Shown: piece by piece, positions 1 to 10,575 of the stretch
Position numbering within the stretch: the stretch's first letter is position 1
Layout: the number at the start of each line of letters is the position of its first letter
Source of the DNA: Chlorocebus sabaeus
Taxonomy: Eukaryota; Chordata; Mammalia; Primates; Cercopithecidae
Direction: 5' to 3'
NCBI RefSeq assembly: GCF_047675955.1
Contig: NC_132904.1
Span: 3,473,501-3,537,500 of the forward strand
Length of the DNA: 64,000 bases
Made by a program: the position numbers and the translations under genes
Notes under the pieces: generated by a model
Told to the model about the DNA's origin: nothing
Database searches by the model: none
What the model saw: the letters and a program-made list of their open reading frames with translations, nothing else

Positions 1-560
1 GCAGTCTCCGGGCGGGCAGCGACAGGCGGCACAGCTCCCCCAAGGCGTGGAAAGACGTGCTTGTCCCTGGGATCATGATGCATCTCGTGTATCCAGGATC
101 TCATGTGTCCGTGAGAGCAGAGGTGCTTCTCGTAGCCGAGGCCTCTCTCTTTGCAGTGCCTCAGATTTCCACGGCTTTGTCAAGTTGGAATACAGGGGAG
201 GGCACGTGGTTGCTGTGGAGAAGGAACGGTTGAGGGAGATGAATGTGTGTCATCGGCAGGGGCTCTGCATGGCCTGATTGGAAGATTAATTTTCCATCTT
301 GGGAGGAACTTTTGGGCACTGCTAATTATCTTAAACTGTCACTATCGTATCTGTCTCTTTGATGGCTCTGGGGAGGTCGATGGGGGAGGCTTTATGTTGT
401 TCACTGATGCATCCTCGGGGCCCGTGGCGGGCCCTGCCACTGCAGGTGCCCAGTATTGGTTGAATGCACCACTGAACAAAGCTTTGAGCACACACCTTTA
501 TTTACAAGTAGGGTTTTCCCCATATGACGGTCACTAAAATAAGATCTGAAGTGTGTAAGA
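1..560. other. Unique non-coding sequence
   Basis: The first 50 bases are GC-rich with several CpGs, but I see no exon, promoter motif or repeat family that I can support. Short open frames on both strands overlap each other. Confidence 0.5.
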
Positions 561-582
561 GTGTGTGTGTGTGTGTGTGTGT
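561..582. repeat. (GT)11 microsatellite
   Basis: An uninterrupted run of eleven GT units, flanked by unique sequence. Confidence 0.95.
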
Positions 583-783
583 ATTGAGACTTGATACCTC
601 TCTCTGGTCTGGTGACTGAGGACAAATACATCTGACCACGGTGTGAAGCTCCTGACTGAGCATGCAGTTAAAGGCTTGAAGACAAAATGACAGCAGTGGG
701 AAGGGAATTACTGTCTGAGTCATACCCATGGTGTTGGTTAACATGTGGCTGCCACTGAGGAAAACGGTCTGGCAAGTCCTAAA

Positions 784-1024
784 AAAGTTAAATGTAGAGT
801 GAAGTAAAACATAGAGATACATTAGATGTAGAGTTAAGTCAAATGTAGAGTTAAGTCAAATGTAGGCTGAAGTCAAATGTAGACTGAAGTCAAATGTAGA
901 CTGAAGTCAAATGTAGAGTGAAGTCAGATATAGACTGAAGTCAGATGTAGACTGAAGTCAGATGTAGAGTTACGTTAAATGTAGAGTTACGTCAAATGTA
1001 CAGTGAAGTCAAATGTAGAGTTAG
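784..1024. repeat. 17-bp minisatellite, about 14 copies
   Basis: Diverged tandem copies of the 17-base unit AAGTCAAATGTAGACTG. Variants include AGAGTT, AGATATAG and TACGTC, with some units altered at both ends. Central copies at about 870-960 are the most regular. Confidence 0.9.
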
Positions 1025-1556
1025 CACATGAGCCAGCAGTTCCACTCCTGAGTGTGTCCCCAGGAGAGATGAAATCATAGGTAGGCGTGAAAACATTTAC
1101 ATACATGGTCCTGGCAGCATTATTTACAATAGCCCCCAACTGGAATCAGTCAGATGTCCGTCAGCTGAGTAATAAATAAACTGGGTGGTGTACCCACGTG
1201 ATGGGATGAGACTCGGCCTGAAAAGGAATGGATTATGGATGAGGACTATTGCATGGATACACCTTGAGGACATGACATGTGGTGAAAGGAGCCAGATGTA
1301 GAGGGCCACGTGTGATGTGACTCCATTTATCCGCAGTGTCCAGAATGGGCAAATCCATAGAGGCAGAAAATAGACTAGCAGTTGCCAGAGGCTGGGAGGT
1401 GGCTGCTAATGGGTTTGGGGTTTCCATGTGGGGTGCTGAGAATGTCCTGGCATTAGATAGTGGTGATGGTCACACAACATGGCTAAAAACCATTAAATAC
1501 TTCACAGTGGTAAATTCTATGTTATGTGAATTTTATCTGTCTAAAAAATTGCTAAG
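1024..1556 (+). mobile_element. LINE-1 (L1M-type) 3' end
   Basis: The sequence follows the old L1M 3' region: CAGCAGTTCCACTCCT, TTTACAATAGCCCCCAACTG, GGTGAAAGGAGCCAG, then AATTAGATAGTGGTGATGG-like text (here CATTAGATAGTGGTGATGG) and a final TATCTGTCTAAAAAATTG. It is well diverged and carries no usable ORF2. Confidence 0.85.
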
Positions 1557-2254
1557 GAAACACACCCTAAAAGACAAAACCATGTCTGCCTTTGAGAGAT
1601 TAATCTCTTTGGAAATGAAGCATCTGTCTCTTTGCCAGAGGGGATTCCCGCGTGGCATTTTGCTGTTCCCTTGAATTCTTAATACCCCCGACTCTGTCCC
1701 TGGCAGCCCACAGCTACAGGATCTGCGCATCTGGCCAAGGTTGTTCTCCATCGTTCCAGCGCAGGGGATTAGGATTCCCCATGGCAGGGAGAGGTGTCCG
1801 TGCTGCCAGCTTTCCTTCCACGGTTCCTGGCAACCCTGCTGCTTCAAGGACATCCACTGGGCCCAGGTCCTAGGGGCGGTGGCTAGCTTGTCACATCTTT
1901 CCTGCATGCTGCCTTCGAGGCTGCAGCTGCTTTGCGTGGGCTGCTGCTTGGGGAGTGTGCACGTTTTAGCGAAGGCTTCGAGAGCCAAAGCACTTTGCTG
2001 CTGTGTCTTGCTCCTGTCCATGAAGTGCTTCTTCCTGGGGCGTGACTGCAACCTTCATTTCGACTGAGTGGTCACCTGTAGCTGTGGGTATTGCCTCTAT
2101 GGCAGGTCACATTTCATTCGGGTATGGCTCCTGCCTGCGCATTTGCCTGGAGCAAACCCCGGCTGCCTCCAGGTGGTGACACAGTTTGTGACTGAGTCTT
2201 CAATTTTAATATATGGCTTGTTGACATCTGCAGAGGCCGACTTCTGTGGATTTG
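1557..2254. other. Unique non-coding sequence
   Basis: Overlapping open frames of up to 172 codons occur on both strands here (1533-2051 minus, 1741-2067 plus). They show no recognisable domain, and the minus frame runs into the adjacent L1, so I regard them as chance. Confidence 0.5.
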
Positions 2255-2372
2255 CCCTGTGAGGTGGGAAGTAAAGCTTCCATTTTCCAGGTGGAGGGGC
2301 TAAGGTTCAGAGAGGTCTGGTGATTTTCTCAAAGTCACACAGCAAGTGGCAGAGCTGAGAATGCTGGACTAC
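2255..2372 (+). mobile_element. MIR SINE fragment
   Basis: Contains the MIR core pattern: CCATTTTCCAGGTGGAGG, GTTCAGAGAGGTCTGGTGAT, then CAAAGTCACACAGCAAGTGG and CAGAGCTGAGAATG. Confidence 0.7.
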
Positions 2373-3277
2373 AGTTCCTGTGAGTAAGGGAAGTGACTCG
2401 TAGCTCCTGAGACCGTCTCTGGTTTCTGGACCTTCTTGGGGAATCCCTCACACCCCCTGGCCTGGAGTGCCTCACTCGTGGGCTCCAGGCCACATCACTG
2501 AATGCGCCTCTGCCCTGTGTCCATTGTGGCATGGTGGCAGGTGACTGAGCAGAACGGAATGGAATTCGAGAAATGGGCCTGATCATGACCGTCGATGCTG
2601 GGCTGAGCATCACAGGCAACTCTCAAAGCTGCAGCCTAAGGAAGGTGCCACGGGATGCTTGGGCCTCCATCAGCCACAGCTGCCAGTGCAGGATCCAGAA
2701 CCAACTCTGCCTTCAAAGACCCTGCCACCTCGCGACCTCACTCACCCACAGACACGAGGCATCTGCCTCAGAGGCTCACTGCTGCCTTCTGGATTTTGAA
2801 TCTCCAGGACATCTGCTGGACGGGAGGGGGCCCCGGTGGGACTGACGTGGAAGGGAGTCTGGTCTCGGCCCATCCCCAGTGTGGCGTGGAGTCAGCCATG
2901 GATGGGGATCGGCGGGGACGGCGTCTGCGGGGTCAGCCGTGGTCTCGCCCCTCACAGCTCGTGGACTCACAGTGTGGTAGTGGAATGTTCCTGACAGGGT
3001 CCTGGGGAAGAGAAGACCTGTTTCCTGTGGTGCTGTCTCTCAAGGGTGCAGAAAGCCCTCTTGGAGGCCCCTCTAGAGACCTCTCCTCACATGGCACGAG
3101 CCTTCCTCATCCGGTCTCTGGCTGGGAAAACAAGGATTGTTTAACCTGAGAGCTGCCAGCCCCTCCAAACTCCCCACAGGGGGAGATCCCAACTGGGGTC
3201 ATGGTCCTGTTGGGACAGATGCTGGGCAGGAGGCCCTGGCACCAGCCACAAAATTCATAACATACAAAAGCAAAAAT
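2373..3277. other. Unique GC-rich non-coding sequence
   Basis: Moderately GC-rich with scattered CpG, but no exon-like frame with splice sites and no repeat that I recognise. An open frame at 2655-3149 is unsupported by any domain. Confidence 0.45.
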
Positions 3278-3416
3278 GGCTGGGTGCAGTGGCTCGTGCC
3301 TGCAGTCCCAGCACTTTGGAAGGCGGAGGTGAGAGGATCTCTTGAGCACAGGAATTCGAGACCAACTTGGGCAACATAGTGAGACCCCATCTCTAAAAAA
3401 AAAAATTAATTAAAAG
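3278..3416 (+). mobile_element. Alu left-monomer fragment
   Basis: Begins GGCTGGGTGCAGTGGCTC, contains CAGTCCCAGCACTTTGGAAG and GAGACCCCATCTCTAAAAAA, and ends in an A-rich tail after a single monomer (FLAM-like or truncated AluJ). Confidence 0.85.
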
Positions 3417-3732
3417 CAAGGCAAAAATGCAAACCCAAGCCGCTGTCCTCAAAGGCTGGGTGTGGAGCTGACCCGAAACAGCACACAGAGTGAAGCTTCG
3501 GCAGCTGCAGCTCTTTCACCATCCTTAGCAGTGACTGCCCTGTGTTTGAACTTGGAATTCTCTGACGTTGGAGTTTGTGGCCAGGGTGCCCGACTCCTCC
3601 TTCCCTGGCTGGGGTTGGTGATTAAGGCTCTTTGCTTTAAATGCCCTTTCCTTGGGGCTGAGCATGAGTAGGCGATGTGGCTCAGAAATGGCCTTTCGGT
3701 TAATCCACAGTGATTTGTAAAACACCTCCCAG

Positions 3733-3871
3733 TGTAGTCCCAGCTACTTGGGAGGCTGAGGCAGGAGAATGGCATGAACCCGGGAGGTGGAGCTTGCAGT
3801 GAGCTGACATTGCGGCACTGCACTCCAGCCTGGGCGAAAGAGCGAGACTCCGTCCCCCCAAAAAATAAAAC
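3733..3871 (+). mobile_element. Alu right-half fragment
   Basis: Starts inside an Alu at TGTAGTCCCAGCTACTTGGG and runs through ACTGCACTCCAGCCTGGGCG to a short A-rich tail. The 5' half is absent. Confidence 0.9.
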
Positions 3872-4497
3872 GCCTGCCAGGTTCTCTTCAGAAGATGCAG
3901 ACAAAATCTAAAATCTGAGACCGATGGGGTCCATCTCCCCAGGATTCACCATCTGATGGAGCTGGTGGGGTTTGCCCAGATGGAGAGACGGAGAAGAAGA
4001 TGGCCTCATGGGGCAGGGCGTTTGCGTCCTCAGCTTGCCTGGCAACAGGGAGGCCTAACCCTAGATGAAAGAACTGAGCTAGAACTTAAGAACCATCACA
4101 TACACTTGCTTATTTATTAATCTGTTTTTGAGACGGGCCTGAGCAGGGTTGTGTGCTGAGGTTGGTGCAGGCTGCATCACGTGCTTGGAATGGTAGCGTC
4201 TTGGAACCTGCCCACACCTTCCTCCACCCCACCCGGGAAGGCCCAGCCATGTGCTCAGGCCGGACACTGTGGGGAAGGAAATGAAGCAGTGGTTTCGTGG
4301 ATACAAACACGTTGGGTCACACTGAGTCACGGAACTAAGTTCTTCTACCTGCAGTTCTGTTGTGACTCCCAGTACAACAGACGGTCTCCCAGGGCAGGGA
4401 TTTCTGTTGATTTTGTTCAATGTGAGGTCTCAAGCCCTTAGGGAGAGCTAGGCACATGAGGGCATTCATCCAATAAATGCTGAGACCAGGATGGATC
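3872..4497. other. Unique non-coding sequence
   Basis: No coding exon or repeat could be supported. A block at 4077-4097 resembles 5273-5293 (see findings). Confidence 0.45.
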
Positions 4498-4796
4498 TTT
4501 TTTTTTTTTTTTTTGAGACAGAATCTCACTCTGTCACCAAGGCTGAAGTGCAGTGGCATGATCTCGGCTCACTGCAACCTCTGCCTCCTGGGTTCAAGTG
4601 ATTCTCGTGCCTCGGCCTCCTGAGTAGCTGGGATTATAGACGCCCACCACCATGCCCAGCTAACTTTTGTATCTTTGGTAGAGACAGGGTTTCACCATGT
4701 TGACCAGGCTGGTCTCAAACTCCTGACCTTGGGTGATCCACCTGCCTCGGCCTCCCAAAGTGCTGGAATTACAGGCGTGAGTCACCGTGTTGGGCA
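4498..4796 (-). mobile_element. Alu, full length, minus
   Basis: The poly-T at 4498-4514 is the tail of a minus-strand Alu. It reads GAGACAGAATCTCACTCTGT through to the 5' end near 4796. An imperfect target-site duplication, AGGATGGATCTTT against AGGGATGGGTCTTT, flanks it. Confidence 0.95.
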
Positions 4797-4927
4797 GGGA
4801 TGGGTCTTTGTGAGCCATTGAGGGGAGGGGGTGTGGGGAGACCCCTGGTTTGCCGTGCCAGAGAGCCTTTGACATTTCTAGGACCTTGGTAGTCTCTCCC
4901 TTTTTAGCAGAAAGAACCAGAGGCGGG

Positions 4928-5230
4928 GCCACTTGGAGTGGCTTGCACCTGTAATCCCAGCATTTTGGGAGGTGGGGATGGGCGGATCACGAGGTCCGGA
5001 ATTCAAGACCAGCTTGGCCAACATGGTGAAACCTCGTCTCTACCAAAAATACAAAAATTAGCCGGACGTGGTGGTGGGCGCCTGTAATCCCAGCTACTTG
5101 GGAGTCTGAGGCAGGAGAATTGCTTGAGCCCGGGAGGTGGTGGTTGCAGTGAGCCAAGATCACGCCCACTGCATTCCAGCCTGGGCAACAGGGCAAGACT
5201 CCGTCTCGGGAAAAAGAAAAAACAAAAACA
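4928..5230 (+). mobile_element. Alu, full length, plus
   Basis: A complete Alu flanked by a perfect 13-base target-site duplication, AACCAGAGGCGGG (4915-4927 and 5231-5243). It lies 131 bases from the inverted Alu upstream. Confidence 0.97.
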
Positions 5231-5317
5231 AACCAGAGGCGGGCTGAGAGCCTTAGGCAGATTAAAGCATGTAGCTAGAATTTAAGAACCATCCATTTAT
5301 TTACATACATATTAATT

Positions 5318-5612
5318 TATTCTTTAGACAAGGTCTTGCCCTATCGCCCAGGTTGGAGTGCAGTGGCGTGATCTTGGCTCACTGCAGCCGCAGACTCAAA
5401 CTCCTGGGCTCAAGGAATCCTCCCGCCTCAGCTTCCCGAGTAGCTGCAACCCCAGACGCACACCAACATGCTTGGCTAATTTTTAAATATTTTTGTAGAG
5501 ACAGGGTTTCACTGTGTTGCCCAGGCTGGTCTCGAACTCCTAGGCCAAGACATCCTCCTGCCTCACCCTCCCAAAGTGCTGGGATTTCAGGCATGAGCCG
5601 CTGCACCCAGCC
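5318..5612 (-). mobile_element. Alu (AluJ-like), minus
   Basis: Reads AGACAAGGTCTTGCCCTATC with the older-type features CTCAAGGAATCCTCCCGCC and GAGCCGCTGCACCCAGCCC. Its T-rich tail has decayed into ATTTATTTACATACATATT. Confidence 0.92.
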
Positions 5613-6783
5613 CATCACATTTATTTTTATGGCTGACTCTCCTCTATGGCAGGCAGGTTCTTTCTTGTTCCTCAAGGGAAGATTTCCCCCTCAGAAGAGT
5701 ATTTTTGTTATGTGTGATTTTAGCATTAAACTTTTAACTTATTAGAGTGATACATTCAAAAACTTGTTTTTCTTAAAGTTTGTGAGTTTAATTGTACAAG
5801 GATTTCTCTATTTATGTCTAGTTGATTTTATGATCCTTTAAGAGTGGGTCTCTGATTACACCATAGTCTCATTTACAAACCTGAATTCCTGAAATTCTAT
5901 CAAAAAACTCTGTTTTGTGTATGTAAGTAATCCTTATTAATCTCAATATACTGAAAATAGGGGGAATCCTACATTCTCTGAAACATTTAAGAAATGTTTT
6001 CACTTTTCTTAAAATTATGCTTTCGGTATAAAATTTCATGTCTCCGTCAATCATTCACCTGCATGTTTTGGCTGTGATGACAGGATTAATTGGTTAGGCG
6101 CTTTTTAATACTAAATATAAACAGGTGTGCCCTACGTAAAATGTGAGTCCTATTTCTGGATTGTACATGCGATACGTGTCAGGTGGCTTTGGTTTCTTTC
6201 TTCATGTCTGTCCTCAGGTTTAAGCCTTCCTGGGATTGTAAACCATTGACCCATGAAGGAAGCAGACTGGACCTTCTGTCTAAGTAGCTGGAGTTGACCT
6301 TTGATGGGGGTGGGTATAGCGCTGGGACCCAGGATTTAGTTCTTCCTCATGGTCCTTGCTCTTTGCAGCCATAGCAGGTCTTCTGTGATTTGCAGAGGGC
6401 CGGGTCCTGCTGTCCATCAGCCCCTGCTCAAGTTATGGAAGCCTGGATGATTCTCTGCGAGCATACTTCGCCAGGAGGTTTGGAGCTCCCTTTAATGGTC
6501 TGGTTCTCTTTTGTGTTTCTTTGCGGTCTTTAGATGTTTTAATTACTTCCAGATTGGCTCTGAAGACACGTGGCTGTTCCAGCAGCCCCTTCACACCCGT
6601 GTGTCACTTAGCGTCCGCTTCCGTGGTCACTGATACTCTGTTCTCTGTGTCTGTCTGTCTGGACCTGCCCCTCTCCCATCGGCACCTGCTCTTTGGATCC
6701 AGCCGTTAACATCCTGCTTCATGGCTTAATTCTCAGTTAACACAAAGTGAGGTGATTTAGAGAAGTGTGAGTGGTGTTGAGAT
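5613..6783. other. Unique AT-rich intron
   Basis: About 1.2 kb with no repeat family that I recognise and no coding frame. Confidence 0.45.
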
Positions 6784-7007
6784 TTTTTTTTATGTCATTT
6801 CTTTTATTTATTTATTGTTATACTTGATGTTCTAGGGTACATGTGCACAACGTGCAGGTTTGTTATATATGTATACATGTGCCATGTTGGTGTGCTGCAC
6901 CCATTAACTTGTCATTTACATTAGGTACATCTCCTAATGCTATCGCTTCCCCCTCCGCTGACCCCACAACAGGCCCCAGTGTGTGAGGTTCCCCTTCCTG
7001 TGTCCAA
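6784..7007 (-). mobile_element. LINE-1 (L1PA/L1PB-type) 3' end, minus
   Basis: Contains the L1 3' UTR/tail complement: TATTGTTATACTTGATGTTC, AGGGTACATGTGCACAACGT, GTGCTGCACCCATTAACTTG and CATCTCCTAATGCTATC. It is 5' truncated after about 220 bases. Confidence 0.9.
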
Positions 7008-7430
7008 GTGTTGAGATTTGAGGCCGCAGAGAGAGCAGGGCTGAGGCAGCAGCAGCCTGCCCTGACTTCCTGCAGCTCCCACTCCCAGGTCCCTGGGTCT
7101 CAGCCCTCACGCCCAGCACTGATGCTGGGGTCTGTTGATGACATCAGCTCCATCTCCATCGGGCACCCACTACTTAGTTGTCCCCGAGAGTAACTGTGGT
7201 CCCATCAGAGCAGCCACTTACAGACCAGCATCCCCAGATGTGGCCTCAGTAGCCACTTTGAACACAAAACTTTTCCTGGGTTACCCGAATACCCGCTGTC
7301 CACCCCATCCTGGAGTGGGTGGTGATGTGTTTGGTGTTGATAAGGCTTGGGGGTCTCTCTGTGCCTTGATTTCCATGGAAAATGGGAAGGATCTTGCTCT
7401 TGGCCCAGCCCTTCCCGCCAGAGCCACTGC
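7008..7430. other. Unique non-coding sequence
   Basis: No exon, repeat or regulatory element could be supported. Confidence 0.45.
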
Positions 7431-7790
7431 TGTGGGCTGAACTATGTCCCTGCAAGTTCGCAGGTTGAAGCTCTGACCTCCAGTACTCAGAATGTGACCT
7501 TATTTGGAGTGAGGGTCTTCAAAGAGGTAATCAAGTTAAATGAGGCCAGTAGGGTGGGCCCTGATCCATCATGATTGACGTCCTTAGAAGAAGACAGCTG
7601 TATAAAGACACAGGGAAAATGGCAGTGCCCAGGCGAAGGAGAGGGGCCTGGAACAATCTGCCTGCAGAGGGAACCGACCCTGCCTGGACCAAGGACTCCT
7701 GGCCTCCAGGGGCATGGGATACGGTGTTTCTGTGGTTTCAGCTGCCTGGTCTGTGCACTTTTCCACAGCAGCGCTGGCTGACTCGTGCGG
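7431..7790 (+). mobile_element. LTR fragment, MaLR (MLT1/MST) type
   Basis: Follows the common MaLR LTR text: GGGCTGAACTATGTCCCTGC, AGAATGTGACCTTATTTGGA, GGGTGGGCCCTGATCCATCA and GTCCTTAGAAGAAGACAGC. It is heavily diverged and has no internal retroviral sequence. The family call comes from recall. Confidence 0.65.
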
Positions 7791-8099
7791 GTGCCCAGGG
7801 CTGGAGCAGGCTGGAGAGCTCTGGATGGTGATCAGGCAGTGACCAGAGGCACGTGGGTTGGGGACTCTGTTCCTAGCAGTCATGCCAGTGCCCTTTGACC
7901 TCAGAAATTGTGGCTCTTTCTAGCCTGTTAACTCATGTTATGAAACCTCAACCCCTCCTCTGGATGGGATCATGAGATGTTTGACATCCAGCTCAAGGTC
8001 AAGCCCTGGGATATGGAACAGCTCTGCTGATTATAGGGGAGTCCAGGAAATGAGGTATCTCTGGTGTGTTTGTGCACACATATACATGCATGCATGTGA

Positions 8100-8133
<34 letters not shown>

Positions 8134-9142
8134 TCTGTCTCTCACACATACTCCTCTTGGAATTGCTGCAAGACACTGATGAGACGGCCCCAGAACCCAT
8201 GGGCTGGGATTCCAGACCGGCCACAGAAGCCCTCTCAGCCGGTTCTGGTGAGTGTGACCATCACCTGGGGCCCGTGCCTGTGGTTTCAGTTGATTTATTA
8301 GTATAATCTGGTGGAGGAATCTGGCTTTAGCAGAGTTGTGTCTCTGCATTGCCTGGAGGCCATTTGTCTCTGTGTATCTAACATGGCAATAAAGACAGGA
8401 AGGGTTTTAATTTCTCTCTTTTTCTAGTACTTTCCAGACAGCCAGGTTTGGTTTTGCAGACTTCTTTTAAAGGAGGAAGAGTAAGCTGTACCAGCTCTTG
8501 TTTGAATTGGATGTTTGCCTTTGACAAGGAAGCTTCCCCCATTAAAGACGCGGTGTTTTATACGAGGCGTTTCATCTTTTCCTCGAGCACCCTGCCTGCG
8601 ACGTAATTAAGCAGGCATGATTGCATTCTCTGTGTCTGGCCTTTTCCTGTCACCTTTATGAGCTGATAGCCTCTGATAGCTTGATAAGATCTCTAGGAAA
8701 AAGAAAGCCTTGATGAATATAGATCTCTTTGCAATTTGCATTTGTAAGTGAATATTCCGGTAATGACTGAAGACAGAGAGTATGAACTGGATTGATTAGG
8801 TCATTTTCCTGGTAAAGGTGAGGCTTTTCCTCCCAGGGCAGGGCACGTTGTTCCTTTCACCCGGATGTCATGTTTCTTTTCATTTAAAATATCTTCATAA
8901 AGGTTCAAGTTCTGGTCTTTCTAATTACAGTGGGGACAGCCGGGGACCTTCCAGCGTCATCCGGCCCCTTTCAGGAAACAGGGTTCCAGGCAGTGACTGA
9001 GGTACAAGCACCACAAATGTGGATTCTGATATGAAGTAGCGGTTTTGTTTGACGTGTTGGTCATTGGGCTTTCATAGTCACAGCCCAACAGTCTGCAAGG
9101 AGCCCCGTCACCACAAGTCATGAAGAGCAGAGTGGAGAGTTG
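7791..9142. other. Unique non-coding sequence
   Basis: Apart from the dinucleotide tract at 8071-8132 there is no repeat that I recognise. The stretch at 8480-8830 is repeat-free and is described in the findings as a possible regulatory block. Confidence 0.45.
8071..8132. repeat. Alternating purine-pyrimidine tract with (CG)4(CA)n
   Basis: TGTGCACACATATACATGCA and ATGCATGTG, then an AA interruption at 8099-8100, then CGCGCGCG followed by about twelve CA units. The alternation is unbroken apart from the AA. Confidence 0.95.
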
Positions 9143-9307
9143 TCTTGGGCTGCACTGTGTCCCTTCCTGGAATTCCTAAGTTGAACCTCTAACCCCCAGT
9201 ACCGCAGAATGTAACTATGTTTGGAGACAAGTCATCAAGTTAAGTTGGGGTCATATGGATGGACCCTAATCCAAAGGACTGGTGTCCTTATAAGAAGATG
9301 AGATGAA

Positions 9308-9611
9308 GGCCGGGCACGGTGGCTCATGCCTGTAATCCCAGCACTTTAGGAGGCTGAGGTGGGTGGATCACTTGAGACCAGGAGTTTGAGACCAGCCTGG
9401 TCAACACGGTGAAACCTCATGTCTACTAAAAATACAAAAATTAGCCAGCTGTGGTAATGTGCACCTGTAGTCCCAGCTATTCAGGAGGCTGAGGCAGGAG
9501 AATCACTTGAACATGGGAGGCGGAGGTTACACTGAATTGAGATCATGTCACTGCACTCCAGCCTGGGCGACAGAGCGAGACTCCGTCTTAAAAAAAATAA
9601 AAAATAAAGCT
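9308..9611 (+). mobile_element. Alu, full length, plus
   Basis: Runs from GGCCGGGCACGGTGGCTCAT to an A-rich tail with TAAA units. Inserted in the LTR at 9143-10115. Confidence 0.97.
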
Positions 9612-9614
9612 AAG

Positions 9615-9921
9615 GGCTGGGCAAAGTGGCTCACACCTGTAATCCCAGCACTTTGGGAGGCTGAGGTGGGCACTTGAGGTCAGGAGTTCAAGACCAGCCT
9701 GGCCAACATGGTGAAACCCCGTCTCTATTACAAATACAAAAACTAGCCAGGCGTGGTGGTGCATGCCTGTCATCACAGCTACTGGGAGGCTAAGGTAGGA
9801 GAATCCCTTGAACCTGGGAGGTGGAGGTTACAGTGAGCCGAGATCACGCCACTGCACTCCAGTCTGGGCGACAGACAGAGTGAGACCCTGTCTCCAAACA
9901 AAACAAAACCAAAAACAGAAG
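9615..9921 (+). mobile_element. Alu, full length, plus
   Basis: Runs from GGCTGGGCAAAGTGGCTCAC to a CAAAACAAAACC-type tail. It sits directly behind the preceding Alu in the same orientation, probably inserted into or beside that Alu's A tail. Confidence 0.96.
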
Positions 9922-10246
9922 AGGAGATGAGGAAACAGACCTGCATGGAGGGATGACCCTGTGAGGACACAGTGAGAAGGTGCTGTCTACAAGCCAAGCA
10001 GATAGGCCTCAGGAGGACCCAGCCCTGTGCAGACTCCAGCCTCAGGATGTGAGGTAATGAATGTCCGTTGTGTAAGCTGCCGTCTGTGGGGCTTTGTGCG
10101 GCAGCCTGAGCGAAGACATCTGAGGTGATATGCAGTGTCCTGTCTCCCTCATAACACACAGTGGTATCAGTACTAAATTGTGAATGAGGACATAGTGTGG
10201 ATGGGGATACAGCTGAGCTGAGTGTGCTGCATGCGTTTTTGTATTT

Positions 10247-10410
10247 TTTTTTCTTTTTTCTTGAGACAAGGTCTTGCCCTGTTGCCCAGGCTGGAGTGCA
10301 CAGGTGCAGTTGTGGCTTATTGCAGCCTCGACCTTCTGCGCTTAAGTGATCCTCCTGCCTCAACCTCCTAAAGTCTTGGGATTACAGGCGTGAGCCACTG
10401 TGCCTGGCCC
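10247..10410 (-). mobile_element. Alu monomer (FLAM-like), minus
   Basis: A T-rich tail, GAGACAAGGTCTTGCCCTGT, then straight to GGGATTACAGGCGTGAGCC. Only one monomer length is present. Confidence 0.85.
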
Positions 10411-10424
10411 ATTTCTCATTTAAG

Positions 10425-10575
10425 CTTCACAGTGGCCTTCTCCAGCACCGCAGGGGCTGGACGTCCACCTTCCAGATGGGGAAAGTGAGGCTGAGACAGA
10501 AATGACGGGTTCATGCAGGCCACGCAGCCCAGGGTGGAGCCGTGGAATTGGGACTCAGCTCTGCCTGACCTGCAG
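10425..10575 (+). mobile_element. Probable MIR fragment
   Basis: CTTCCAGATGGGGAAAGTGA, GGCTGAGACAGAAATGACGG and CCACGCAGCCCAGGGTGGAG follow the MIR layout (fraction to be kept, then cleared sample, then GGACTCAGCTCTGCCTGACC). Diverged. Confidence 0.5.

Larger units (their letters stand above)
9143..10115 (+). mobile_element. LTR, MaLR type, split by two Alus
   Basis: The first part (9143-9307) reads GGGCTGCACTGTGTCCCTTC, TAACCCCCAGTACCGCAG and GGTGTCCTTATAAGAAG. The second part (9922-10115) reads GAGGACACAGTGAGAAGG, CTACAAGCCAAGCAGATAGG and a GGGGCTTTGTGCGGCAGCC end. The two parts join in LTR order once the Alus are removed. Confidence 0.7.

Noticed and set aside
1..50. GC-rich window start as a possible CpG-island promoter or untranslated exon
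   Set aside because: Only about 50 bases are visible with few CpGs, and no splice donor, TSS motif or known exon could be recognised.
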